This document shows, piece after piece, positions 1 through 7,217 of a DNA stretch of 10,039 nucleotides (position 1 is its first letter; every line of letters starts with the position of its first letter). The notes under the pieces were generated by a model. It was given only the letters and a program-made list of their open reading frames with translations. It made no database searches and was not told where the DNA came from. Location: NCBI GenBank assembly GCA_964510575.1, contig CAZECN010000059.1, forward strand, positions 1 to 10,039, given 5' to 3'. Both the position numbers and the translations under genes were made by a program. This DNA is from CALKYB01 sp964510575. Lineage in GTDB: Bacteria > Bdellovibrionota_C > UBA2361 > SZUA-149 > CALKYB01.

Positions 1-2
1 TT

Positions 3-1388
3 CTCTGTCTTCTGGCCCTTTCTTCCTGCACTAGAACCCTTAATTTTCCCGATCGCGGCAATCTCTACAATCAGGCAGCTAAGTCTCATGGGCCAGATCG
101 AAATCCAATTATTGTTATGCCGGGTATACTTGGCTCAAAGTTAAAACAAAAGGGAACTGATAAGAATGTTTGGGGTACTTTTTTTGGAGAATTTGTAAAT
201 CCAAACACGGCAGAGAATGTCCGCATTCTGTCGCTTCCTATGAGTATTGGATCAAGACCCTCAGAGCTAATTGATGATGTAGTTCCTAATGGGGTGCTAG
301 ACACAATAAAGGTCAAGGTACTTGGCATCCCATTGGCTGTTAGCGCTTATACCGATATTCTTGTGTCTCTTGGGGCTGGGGGGTATCGAGATCAAGATCT
401 TGGCAAGGCTGGGGCAATTGACTACGGGAAAGAACACTACACCTGTTTTCAATTCGGCTATGACTGGCGAAGGAGCATCTCTGAAAGCGCAATTGCCTTA
501 CATAACTTCATTTTAGACAAGCAAAGATACGTTAAAGCAGAGAACGAAAAGCGTTTTGGTAAACAAAAAAAACCTGTGCGCTTTGATATTGTCGCTCACT
601 CAATGGGTGGTTTGGTGCTGCGTTACTATCTTCGTTATGGTACGCAGGAATTACCAGCTGATGGGTCCTTGCCTGAACTTACCTGGGAAGGGAAAAAACA
701 TATAGATAAAGTAGTCCTAATTGGCACTCCAAGTGCTGGTTCATTAGATTCACTCTCTAATTTGGTTGATGGAGCTAACTTCGGCTTTTTTCTACCCAAT
801 TATCCACCCTCTATTCTTGGTACTTACTCCTCATTGTATCAATTGCTACCTAGAACCAGACACGGAATGGTACAGGAGTCCAAGACTGGAGAGAAGGTTG
901 ATTTGTTCGACCCAAAATTATGGGAAGAGATGGAGTGGGGCTTAGCTGATCCTCAGGAAGAGAAGTATCTCAGGCAAATGCTTCCAGAGGTTCCCTCAGG
1001 TGCCCAAAGAAGAGCCATTGCGCTTGAACACCAGGCCAAGATGCTAGCACAAGCCGAGCAACTACACCGTGCCCTTGATCAACCAGCGGAACCTCCTGAG
1101 AGCCTCAAGTATTTTCTTATTGCTGGGGACGCAGCTGATACCAGTTCGCTTTTTCATTTGGATAAAGAAAAGCGAACCTTGAAAAAGGTTAAATCAGCTC
1201 CGGGAGACAGTATAGTGCTGAGATCAAGCGCCCTGATGGATGAGCGCCTAGGAAGGGCTTGGAGCCCAAAACTGAACAGCCCAATCGAGTGGGACCGAGT
1301 AATGTTTCTTTTTGATGATCATATTGGAATGACTAAAGATCCTGTGTTTACTGATAATTTACTATTTTACCTTTTAGAAAAAGATTAG
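3..1388 (+). CDS. LCAT-family (PDAT/lecithin:cholesterol acyltransferase-like) lipase lipoprotein, 5' partial
   Basis: This is an alpha/beta-hydrolase of the LCAT family, probably acting on lipid esters in the cell envelope. The frame is open from base 3 with no stop, so the true start lies before the window. The ATG at 117 is not the start, because it sits inside the family's first-strand motif NPIIVMPGILGSKL. The first visible residues, LCLLALSSC, look like the end of a lipoprotein signal with lipobox LSSC; Cys is codon 27-29. The nucleophile elbow AHSMGG has its Ser at 600-602. The likely acid is Asp in GDSIVL (1206-1208) and the likely base is His in FDDHIGM (1320-1322). An Arg-rich YDWRRS segment lies before the elbow, as is usual in the family. 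A charged helical stretch (about 940-1100) may be a lid. The next gene starts 59 bases downstream on the same strand. The family call is strong; substrate and exact anchoring are inferred. Confidence 0.88.
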   Translation, partial: LCLLALSSCTRTLNFPDRGNLYNQAAKSHGPDRNPIIVMPGILGSKLKQKGTDKNVWGTFFGEFVNPNTAENVRILSLPMSIGSRPSELIDDVVPNGVLDTIKVKVLGIPLAVSAYTDILVSLGAGGYRDQDLGKAGAIDYGKEHYTCFQFGYDWRRSISESAIALHNFILDKQRYVKAENEKRFGKQKKPVRFDIVAHSMGGLVLRYYLRYGTQELPADGSLPELTWEGKKHIDKVVLIGTPSAGSLDSLSNLVDGANFGFFLPNYPPSILGTYSSLYQLLPRTRHGMVQESKTGEKVDLFDPKLWEEMEWGLADPQEEKYLRQMLPEVPSGAQRRAIALEHQAKMLAQAEQLHRALDQPAEPPESLKYFLIAGDAADTSSLFHLDKEKRTLKKVKSAPGDSIVLRSSALMDERLGRAWSPKLNSPIEWDRVMFLFDDHIGMTKDPVFTDNLLFYLLEKD

Positions 1389-1447
1389 TTGAATCTGTAG
1401 CCAAATGATGTACTAGTCGTAGTAGGTTTCGAAAGAAGCTTGTTCTA

Positions 1448-2167
1448 ATGCAGACAAGAATAGTCGCTTATATAATGGCTCTTGCACCGCAAGAAAAAAA
1501 TATTATCGTCTTGACCGGTTTTGCTGGCTTGTTGGCAGCTATTTTGACTGGAGTAGGGGAGTTCTTATTGCATTATGATCCCCTGGCACGTTTTTCTACA
1601 ACTGGTTACGACTACATGCTTGCTGCAACTGATGAGCGACAGACATTGGGGCACTTCATTGGAGTGCTAGGTGCCCCACTTTATATAGTGGGGATGTGGC
1701 ATATGTACCTGATGCTTCGACCTGCTAGCCAGAAGCTGGCTTTGTTGCTCTTTTTTATTGGTGCCTATGGCTTTATGATTGGAGCGGATTGGATCTCGTC
1801 TCGGGCAAGTATTGGAGCTTTGGTTCATTTTCAAGACGGAGGCGGTAATGTCGGTAATTTGATTGAACTTTACAGACTACGCTACGAAACTTTACTGACA
1901 GTGGTTCGTATAACTACCTTGCTATTATCGCTCATCTTTATTGGTTTAGTGCTGACCGGACGTTCCTACTATAAAAAATGGCAGGCGGCTTTTAGTCCAA
2001 TAATACTGCTAGTAAGCTCCTTTCTTGTATTTTTGGCCTCACCAGAGGTAGGCAAATTTATAATGCCCATAGCGCTAAATGTGGGCTTTGGTATTTTCTT
2101 TATAATGTCCGTGTTACAGATAAGATCTATCACTTTGGAGGAAGAATTGGATGAAAAAGATATTTAA
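1448..2167 (+). CDS. Six-helix integral membrane protein resembling DUF6796
   Basis: This is a 239-residue polytopic inner-membrane protein. Hydrophobic segments lie at about residues 19-41, 68-90, 96-115, 150-171, 182-197 and 205-223. The first helix ends in GEFLLHYDP, and the second contains GHFIGVLGAPLYIVGMWHMY. This pairing recalls DUF6796 proteins, which carry a G-D/E-x-LL motif followed by a G-x-x-P-LY-x-x-G-x-x-H helix; the assignment is from memory of the family pattern. The ATG at 1448 has only a weak AAAGAAG upstream. A second in-frame ATG at 1475 has no better site. The C-terminal tail is acidic (EEELDEKD). Its last 17 bases overlap the next gene, and the GGAGG that serves that gene lies inside this reading frame, so the two are probably translationally coupled. 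No catalytic residues can be named. Confidence 0.82.
   Translation: MQTRIVAYIMALAPQEKNIIVLTGFAGLLAAILTGVGEFLLHYDPLARFSTTGYDYMLAATDERQTLGHFIGVLGAPLYIVGMWHMYLMLRPASQKLALLLFFIGAYGFMIGADWISSRASIGALVHFQDGGGNVGNLIELYRLRYETLLTVVRITTLLLSLIFIGLVLTGRSYYKKWQAAFSPIILLVSSFLVFLASPEVGKFIMPIALNVGFGIFFIMSVLQIRSITLEEELDEKDI
2137..2141 (+). promoter_or_regulatory. Strong ribosome binding site (GGAGG) inside the upstream gene
   Basis: GGAGG, nine bases before the ATG at 2151, is the best Shine-Dalgarno site on this strand. It lies within the last codons of the upstream membrane protein gene. It fixes the start of the propeller gene and supports coupled translation. Confidence 0.8.
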
Positions 2168-3797
2168 AATTGTAAGGTTCTTGCCATTGTTAGTCATTTG
2201 CATGGTTCTAATGGTGGCTGGCAGGTTCTATCTGGACGGCAGAAATCCTTATTCTGACGTAAAGCCTGATACGTTTATTCCTCAGTATAAAGAAATCCCG
2301 CTTGATTACTCTCAGGTTTATGACAAATCAACTTCTTTGCCATTTATGGCTTCAGCTGTGATTGACCTGGACCAGGATGGAATCGAAGAGGTTTACCTCG
2401 GGGGTGGAATGAATCAGGAGGATGGTTTTTTTCGTTATTCGGAAAGTGGCTTTGTCGACATCACCAAAAGTACTGTTTTTGAGAAAGATGCGAATGATGT
2501 CACCTACGGAGCCTCTGTTATTGATGTGAATGGTGACGGACGTAGTGATATGTTTGTAGCTCGTAAATCAGGTGTCTACCTATATACCCGAAGTACGGAA
2601 GGATTCTCAAAGTCTAAGATAGACATTGCTGGAATGGAGCGATTCTCAGCTTTATCCTTTGCAATGGGGGATATTAATAAGGACGGCAGGGTGGATCTCT
2701 ATCTCGCAAATTATATCAAACGCGACTATGTGGAGGGCCAGAATATCTTTCATAAAGAGGGGTATGGGGGAACAAGTTATCTGCTCGTTAATAACGGCGA
2801 TAATACTTTTACAAACGTAACTGATAACTACGGGTTATCTTATATTCGCAATACTTTTCAGGGACTATTGCTTGACCTCGACGGGGATAAGAATACAGAT
2901 CTTGTTGTAGCCTATGACACCAGTCGACCCCAGGTTTACAAAAATACCGGTAATCAGACCTTTGAAGACATGCCAACTCCGATGACAAATAAGTATGGTT
3001 ATCCGATGAGCATGACAGTTGGAGATATCGACAACGATGGTGATGCCGATTTCTTTTTTTCAAATGTTGGGACTACTGCACCAGATTTCATGGCTAAGGG
3101 TGATCTCAGGCCTGAGGATGTCTATGTAAAGCAGTGGATGCTGTGGCGCAATGACGGAGACTTTAAATTTACTGAAGTTGCTGAAGAAAAGAAGATTGCT
3201 GGTTTTGAATTTTCTTGGGGTGGTGTTTTGGAAGACTTTAATATGGATGGAAGACAAGACCTGGTTGTTTCAGAGAACTATGTTGAACTGCCCCCTCACA
3301 AGCTTTTTAAACTCCCGGGTCGTTATTTGCTTCAACGAACAGATGGATTGTTTGCGGCCGCAGGCGAGCAGGCAAATGCTACAAATAAATCATATGGATT
3401 GACGCCACTAGTTAGTGATTTTAACCAGGATGGATACCCGGATTTAGTGCATGTTAACTTGCATGGTAAATCTCGTGCCTTAATTAGCTCCGGTGGCCCA
3501 AATAGATACCTTAATTTAACGGTCCCTGACAGCATAGAATTTTTGGGTGCAAAAGTGAGTCTATCCCTTAAAGATGGTTCCAGGCTTACAAACTGGGTTA
3601 TTAAGAATGAGGGCTTGAACTCTTCTCAGACTGGCACTGTTTTCTTTGGACTTGGAAAAGAAGGGGAGGCTGTTGGTTTAGAAATACAGCTTGAAAATGG
3701 TTCAACATTTAACATTGAAGATCCCGGGTTTAACCGTTCTATAGACTTTAAACCCGAGGCGGCCGAACAAAACAGTGCAAATGTAGATCAGTCGTGA
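2151..3797 (+). CDS. Membrane-anchored FG-GAP/VCBS seven-bladed propeller with C-terminal ASPIC/UnbV domain (CRTAC1-like)
   Basis: This 548-residue protein starts with MKK and one hydrophobic segment (about 8-24), which is a signal anchor or an uncleaved signal; the rest should face the periplasm. Seven calcium-loop repeats of the D-x-D/N-x-D-G-x-x-D type begin at residues 72, 125, 174, 242, 292, 362 and 423. Each is followed by a short hydrophobic strand (such as MFVA or LVVA), as in FG-GAP/VCBS repeats. Seven loops fit a seven-bladed beta-propeller. Loop four (DLDGDKNTD) lacks the usual Gly. Residues about 463-527 match the ASPIC/UnbV domain: a GAKVSLSLKDGS strand, a SSQTGTVFFGLG motif and an LEIQLENGST end. 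Proteins of this architecture are usually extracellular or periplasmic binding proteins; the ligand is unknown. The gene overlaps both neighbours, so it likely belongs to a three-gene envelope unit. The domain call is secure; the function is not. Confidence 0.92.
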   Translation: MKKIFKIVRFLPLLVICMVLMVAGRFYLDGRNPYSDVKPDTFIPQYKEIPLDYSQVYDKSTSLPFMASAVIDLDQDGIEEVYLGGGMNQEDGFFRYSESGFVDITKSTVFEKDANDVTYGASVIDVNGDGRSDMFVARKSGVYLYTRSTEGFSKSKIDIAGMERFSALSFAMGDINKDGRVDLYLANYIKRDYVEGQNIFHKEGYGGTSYLLVNNGDNTFTNVTDNYGLSYIRNTFQGLLLDLDGDKNTDLVVAYDTSRPQVYKNTGNQTFEDMPTPMTNKYGYPMSMTVGDIDNDGDADFFFSNVGTTAPDFMAKGDLRPEDVYVKQWMLWRNDGDFKFTEVAEEKKIAGFEFSWGGVLEDFNMDGRQDLVVSENYVELPPHKLFKLPGRYLLQRTDGLFAAAGEQANATNKSYGLTPLVSDFNQDGYPDLVHVNLHGKSRALISSGGPNRYLNLTVPDSIEFLGAKVSLSLKDGSRLTNWVIKNEGLNSSQTGTVFFGLGKEGEAVGLEIQLENGSTFNIEDPGFNRSIDFKPEAAEQNSANVDQS

Positions 3798-4234
3798 GAA
3801 TAAGAGCAGTATTTCTCGCTGGCCTGAACTTACTTGGGCTGCTCTTGTCTGTTTATGCAACCAGTCAGGCGCTCGCTCTTTCCAGACTTCATCTATCAGG
3901 ACCTCCTGTATGTCCAGTATTATTGGGGATTCCAGCCTGTCTCATAGTTCTTTTGTGCTATGTTCTGATTAGTATTTCCTGGGGCATTGCCCTGGCTGGC
4001 AAACAGAATCGTCTGGCCCTGATAGTATTCCTATCAGGTTTTACCCCGGCGTTTCTTTTGGCGGTGTATGGCTCTCTGGGTGAGATCTTTGGTTTTGCTG
4101 AATGTCCAAAAACTCCGAATGGTTTCCCTAAATGTTTTATCTCTTTTGGGTTTCTTATAGTCCTGATGGGAGGTTGGTTATATTCGAGTTTTCTCAGTAG
4201 TTATAGTGAAATGAAAGATTCCACTAGTGCGTAA
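3794..4234 (+). CDS. Four-helix membrane protein with duplicated cysteine-pair hairpin; function unknown
   Basis: This 146-residue protein starts at GTG, overlapping the propeller gene's stop as GTGA. No clear ribosome site is seen, so translation probably depends on coupling. Four hydrophobic helices are visible at about residues 5-29, 46-68, 74-98 and 113-134. The two halves resemble each other. Residues 6-10 (VFLAG) match 78-82 (VFLSG), and LLSVY at 17-21 matches LLAVY at 88-92. C40-P...G-I-P-A-C49 matches C104-P...G-F-P-K-C114, with Trp63 and Trp128 in the following helices. Both cysteine pairs should lie at the same membrane face, probably periplasmic, where they could form disulfides. 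The GIPAC...Y stretch recalls the second helix of VKOR-type oxidoreductases, but the CxxC of that family is absent. It is therefore left unassigned. Context suggests it works with the propeller protein. Confidence 0.8.
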   Translation: MRIRAVFLAGLNLLGLLLSVYATSQALALSRLHLSGPPVCPVLLGIPACLIVLLCYVLISISWGIALAGKQNRLALIVFLSGFTPAFLLAVYGSLGEIFGFAECPKTPNGFPKCFISFGFLIVLMGGWLYSSFLSSYSEMKDSTSA

Positions 4235-4454
4235 AACAGATGCCGAGAGTAGGGAAATCCATCTTGCAAAAAAAAAACACAGTTCGCACGCTGGGGGTTT
4301 GCAAACAAAGAAGAGTGAAATGACAGCCTCTAACACTGTAATCAGGCATTTTCTTGAAGCATCTCTGGAGTCTTTCCAGCTTGGGGCTTCTGACTCCGGA
4401 AACAATAAGCAAGAGCCTTTTGAATTAGTTCTGCCAAAAATTCGTAAACTGTGA
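4227..4454 (+). CDS. Possible small hydrophilic protein, doubtful
   Basis: A 75-codon frame starts at GTG and overlaps the end of the upstream gene by eight bases; the product is basic and hydrophilic. It contains no recognisable motif and no strong ribosome site. An in-frame ATG at 4320 (MTASNTVIRHF), preceded by AAGAAGAG, would give a 44-residue product instead. A run of ten A at 4268-4277 lies inside the longer frame but before the shorter one. The opposite strand is also open here, so coding status is uncertain. It may be a last operon gene or chance. Confidence 0.3.
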   Translation: MRKTDAESREIHLAKKKHSSHAGGLQTKKSEMTASNTVIRHFLEASLESFQLGASDSGNNKQEPFELVLPKIRKL

Positions 4455-4910
4455 GGGCATTAGCTGGGTAATGGTAAAACTATACAGCTAGGTGCCTAAG
4501 TTATCTTGTTGGATTCCCACAACAAACCATACACAAACAAGTTAAAGTAATTGCTACCCCTGGGAGAACAACCGGGTTACTAAGATCAAAGACCTCATCA
4601 CCGCCCCCTTCTGAATCAAACGTTGGCCTTTTTCAGGCTGGAACTGCTGACAAATTTACCGCAACCGAGTAGTTTCCAAGCAGTTAGAAAAACTCCTAAG
4701 AAGTGGCAGTCTGTTCGCAGTTGGTCAACCATTGACAATAAGCTTTGTCTGATTTTTTAAGAAAAAATGACCGATTCGCAGAACGATTAAAGATAGATGA
4801 TTAATTGATAAATCTCTTTTCTCCAAAAAGTTCAGTTAGATGCTCTTTAACAACCTCAGTCTTTCGTTCCAGACCTGGATCCACCTATCAACTCAGGTCT
4901 GCGGTCTGCA
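4455..4910. other. Gene-free convergent intergenic region with inverted repeats
   Basis: About 456 bases lie between two convergent genes. No convincing ORF or tRNA and no clear promoter were found. Visible structures are an imperfect stem with TAGCTG/CAGCTA arms just after the plus-strand stop (4455-4495), TTGTTG/CAACAA arms at 4506-4525, an A+T palindrome at 4752-4768 and nested hairpins at 4870-4920. None has a classic GC stem followed by a U run. Confidence 0.6.
4752..4768. repeat. A+T-only perfect inverted repeat
   Basis: Arms ATTTTTT and AAAAAAT flank the loop AAG. The arms are perfect over seven bases and lie within the convergent interval. The repeat could help end transcription from either side, but with no GC pairs it would be weak alone. 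Confidence 0.4.
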
Positions 4911-4920
4911 CTAAGCAGAC
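4870..4920. terminator. Nested inverted repeats at the end of the minus-strand unit, possible terminator
   Basis: Two hairpins adjoin. CAGACCTG (4870-4877) pairs with CAGGTCTG (4894-4901) across 16 bases. GTCTGC (4904-4909) pairs with GCAGAC (4915-4920) across five bases, with the minus-strand stop codon in that loop. A tandem heptamer GGTCTGC (4896-4902 and 4903-4909) lets the outer arms swap partners. No U run follows on either strand, so a terminator role is inferred from position only. Confidence 0.45.
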
Positions 4921-5336
4921 ACTTCTTCACGACTGATCGCCCCTAGCAGTGCCCCATAAACAATATGTCCCATCAAGCTAGCCATAACGACCTTGGGTCC
5001 GATGTTACTACTGAAGAAACCTGCACCAGTCATTGGCATGATGACTGTTTGGGCAATTAACCATAGTATTATTCCCCAGAGCACTCCTCGAAACAAAACT
5101 TTACCTGGCAAGAACTTGGCGACAAAAGCCACAAAAATAACTGGAAAAACAACCACTCCATTAATCCAATGCACCGCCATGCCGAGCATCCAGTTCCCCC
5201 CAAGCATTCCACTCAGACGGTGAGCTATGTCCATCTTCATACCAATCATCATCGGAGCCCCCTTGTACATCATCATGGTCATAACGGCAGTTCCAACAAG
5301 CCCGCCAAGAATCGCTCTTTTGCTATTTAGTTTCAT
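4911..5336 (-). CDS. Four-helix membrane protein of DUF6789 type
   Basis: This is a 141-residue integral membrane protein of unknown function. The frame stays open to 5417, but the ATG at 5336 (MKLNSK) is chosen because AAGGAAA stands just upstream and the extra N-terminal residues overlap the preceding gene. Helices are at about residues 9-25, 50-72, 82-100 and 115-134. Motifs match what I recall of DUF6789: a Met-rich first segment with GMKMDIAHRLSG, then MLGMAVHWINGVVVFP, RGVLWGIILWLIAQTVIMPMTGAGFF, and a final GHIVYGALLGAI. Conserved His and Met residues lie close to the membrane, which could suit a metal or redox cofactor, but that is speculation. It follows the frameshifted glutamate-synthase-like gene by 34 bases on the same strand, so the two probably share a transcript. 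Confidence 0.85.
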   Translation of the reverse strand: MKLNSKRAILGGLVGTAVMTMMMYKGAPMMIGMKMDIAHRLSGMLGGNWMLGMAVHWINGVVVFPVIFVAFVAKFLPGKVLFRGVLWGIILWLIAQTVIMPMTGAGFFSSNIGPKVVMASLMGHIVYGALLGAISREEVSA

Positions 5337-5339
5337 AAG

Positions 5340-5346
5340 TTTCCTT
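5340..5346 (-). promoter_or_regulatory. Ribosome binding site (AAGGAAA) for the DUF6789-type gene
   Basis: On the minus strand, AAGGAAA ends three bases before the ATG at 5336, with its AGG core about six bases away. It decides this start over upstream in-frame codons that would run into the neighbouring gene. Confidence 0.65.
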
Positions 5347-5370
5347 TGATAGTTGATAATTCCGAAAAAA

Positions 5371-6976
5371 CTACATACAAATTCTACATTCGTTACTGGT
5401 AAAACTTCCAGGTGCACTGTTAACTATAAAGCTAGCATACTTGCCGTAAGACTCTTCTTTCAGAAAAGCGCCTTCGTCTACAGAAGGATATATCTCTTCA
5501 TAGGATTTCACCTCAGTCGCACTAACTCTTCTAAATATATGTTGACGGTGTAACTGACTAGTACAGGTTAAACCTACAGAGGCTATAATTTCAGAGACGC
5601 TTTTTACAGTTTCATCGTGGTAATTAGCGACCCGCACCCGTTTATCTGAGACATTAAGCCCGTTCACAAAACGAGGGTTCTGAGTTGCAATTCCAGTAGG
5701 GCAATGGTTGGTGTTACACTCCAGGGCTTGAATACAGCCTAAGGCCAGCATCATACCTCTGGCGCTATAACATAGGTCAGCGCCCAGGGCTATGTTCTTC
5801 ACTAGGTGAAATCCAGATAATATTTTCCCACTGGCAACTACTTTTATTTCTTCCCTTAAACCAAAACCTCTAAGGGCATCAACAGCAAATGCGAGGCCAT
5901 CTCGAAGAGGCATTCCAATTGAATTTGTATACTCAAGAGGCGCTGCCCCAGTTCCACCTTCACCGCCATCGATTGTAATGAAATCAGGCGTAATACCACT
6001 CTGTTCAATTCCCTTGCATATTGAGATAAATTCTTCAGGCCGACCTATGCAGAGCTTGAACCCCACGGGTTTTCCACCCGATAGTTCACGAAGCTCTCCC
6101 ACAAAATTAGCCAACTCCAGGGGCGTTTCAAAAGCGGTGTGAGTTGGGGGTGAGTCCACCTGGGTGCCGGGTTCAACGTGTCTAATCAGAGCAATTTCTT
6201 CTGTGTTTTTTACCGCCGGCAGGATCCCTCCATGCCCAGGCTTAGCACCTTGAGATAGTTTTATCTCAATCATTTTAACATTTTCTTTAGAAGCATTTTC
6301 AGAGAAAGAATCTGAACAAAATTTTCCCTCTGGGGTACGGCAACCAAAATAACCTGTTCCAATTTGCCAGATAAGGTCCCCACCATGCTCCAAATGATAG
6401 GGACTTATTCCACCCTCACCGGTATTGTGAGCGAATCCACTCATTTTGGCTCCGCCATTGAGTGCAAGTACCGCATTTTTGGAAAGGGCCCCGAAGCTCA
6501 TTGCAGAAATATTGAAAATACTTGCCTGGTAGGGCTGCTTGCACTGGGAGGATCCAACACTAACACGAAGGTCCGTCTCCGAGTGTCCTCCTTTCACCGC
6601 CCCAAGAGAATGGCCTATCCACTCATAGCCTACCCGACACGTCTGACTGAGTGCCAAAAGGAACTGTATCCAAAGCCTTCTTAGAACGCTGGTAGACTAC
6701 CGAACGAAACATTCGGCTAATTGGTGTGCCTTCTAAGTCACCTTCAATAAAATACTGTCGAACTGGCGGCCTTAGAGTCTCAGCCAGCCAGCGACCGCGG
6801 GCAAGTAAAGGGAAGTTTCTTTTAAGGGTGCTATGAGTTTGAAAATAGTCATAAAAACCCACAGCCAGAAGGGGCACAATAAGGAGAAAAGCCCACAGAA
6901 CAGCCGGATAAACTAGAGAGCCAAGTAAAATTGAAACGACCAGCGATATACTAACGAATATAAACTCATTTCTCAT
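5371..6976 (-). pseudogene. FMN-binding glutamate-synthase-like oxidoreductase with N-terminal membrane anchor, frameshifted
   Basis: Two minus-strand frames together make one gene. The first part (6976 or 6994 down to 6623) carries a hydrophobic anchor, then RGRWLAETLRPPVRQYF and YQRSKKALDTVPFGTQSDV. The second part continues in the +1 frame with VGYEWIGHS. Rejoined, they give about 535 residues, the normal size for the YerD-like stand-alone FMN glutamate synthase domain family. The FMN barrel keeps ISAMSFGALS, HNTGEGGISPYHL, QIGTGYFGCR, KLSQGAKPGHGG, TIDGGEGGTGAAP and VVASGKI. The [3Fe-4S] cysteines are kept as C-x5-C-x4-C in GCIQALECNTNHCPTGIATQ. No glutamine amidotransferase domain is present, so it is not a full GOGAT subunit and its substrate is uncertain. 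ATG 6976 is preferred because GGTGG lies eight bases upstream. The break could be a true mutation, a sequencing error or, less likely, recoding. Only one lesion is seen, so any inactivation is recent. Confidence 0.85.
6632..6640 (-). other. Frameshift site within the glutamate-synthase-like gene
   Basis: Between the family motifs PFGTQ-DV and GYEW the sequence has seven bases (minus strand TCGGGTA), where nine (three residues, Y-x-x) are expected. A loss of two bases after the T of a Tyr codon would explain this. Without repair, the first frame reads S-G-R-L and stops at TGA (6623-6625). Confidence 0.8.
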
Positions 6977-7217
6977 AATTCGATCCACCATCATAAAACC
7001 AGCTTAACGCTAGTTCCCCAAACAATATTCTCAAGCGCTGAGATAGCATTTTCCACTAGCCAATGCCAAAAGATTACAAATTAAAAGTTTCAAGGATTTG
7101 GCAACCCAAGCTGCATCCCGGTAGAAGGCGATAATTGCTTCGCTTTATCTATAGTTACTGATACTCTATCATCATTAGGTCATTAGCCATTGTTTTACTA
7201 GAATCCCGAGCATTTTT
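6977..7217. other. Divergent intergenic region, promoters not resolved
   Basis: About 240 bases separate two divergently transcribed genes, so promoters for both should lie here. No good -35/-10 pair could be fixed on either strand. A near-palindrome, CTCAAGCGCTGAG, sits at 7030-7042 about 55 bases before the minus-strand start and could be an operator, but it may be chance. Confidence 0.4.
6985..6989 (-). promoter_or_regulatory. Ribosome binding site (GGTGG) for the glutamate-synthase-like gene
   Basis: GGTGG lies eight bases before the ATG at 6976. The earlier in-frame ATGs (6994 and 6991) have no purine-rich site upstream. This favours a start at MRNEFIF, six codons after the longest possible start. 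Confidence 0.5.

Noticed and set aside
117..1388. Lipase gene starting at the ATG at 117
   Set aside because: The frame is open upstream and the ATG lies within a conserved family motif. The real start is outside the window.
3794..4234. Annotation as VKOR or DsbB disulfide oxidoreductase
   Set aside because: Four helices and a GIP...Y segment are suggestive, but no CxxC is present and the protein is better explained as an internal duplication.
4178..4412. Two overlapping minus-strand frames across the end of the four-helix gene
   Set aside because: They lie antisense to the supported gene and the small frame after it, have no ribosome site, and show no family resemblance.
4455..4910. tRNA, small RNA or attachment site in the long gap
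   Set aside because: No cloverleaf or GTTCRANNC-type arm was seen. The inverted repeats are short and no duplicated flank marks an integration.
5371..6657. A separate shorter glutamate synthase gene starting at TTG 6657
   Set aside because: No ribosome site precedes it, and the N-terminal family motifs are encoded immediately upstream in another frame. It is one frameshifted gene.
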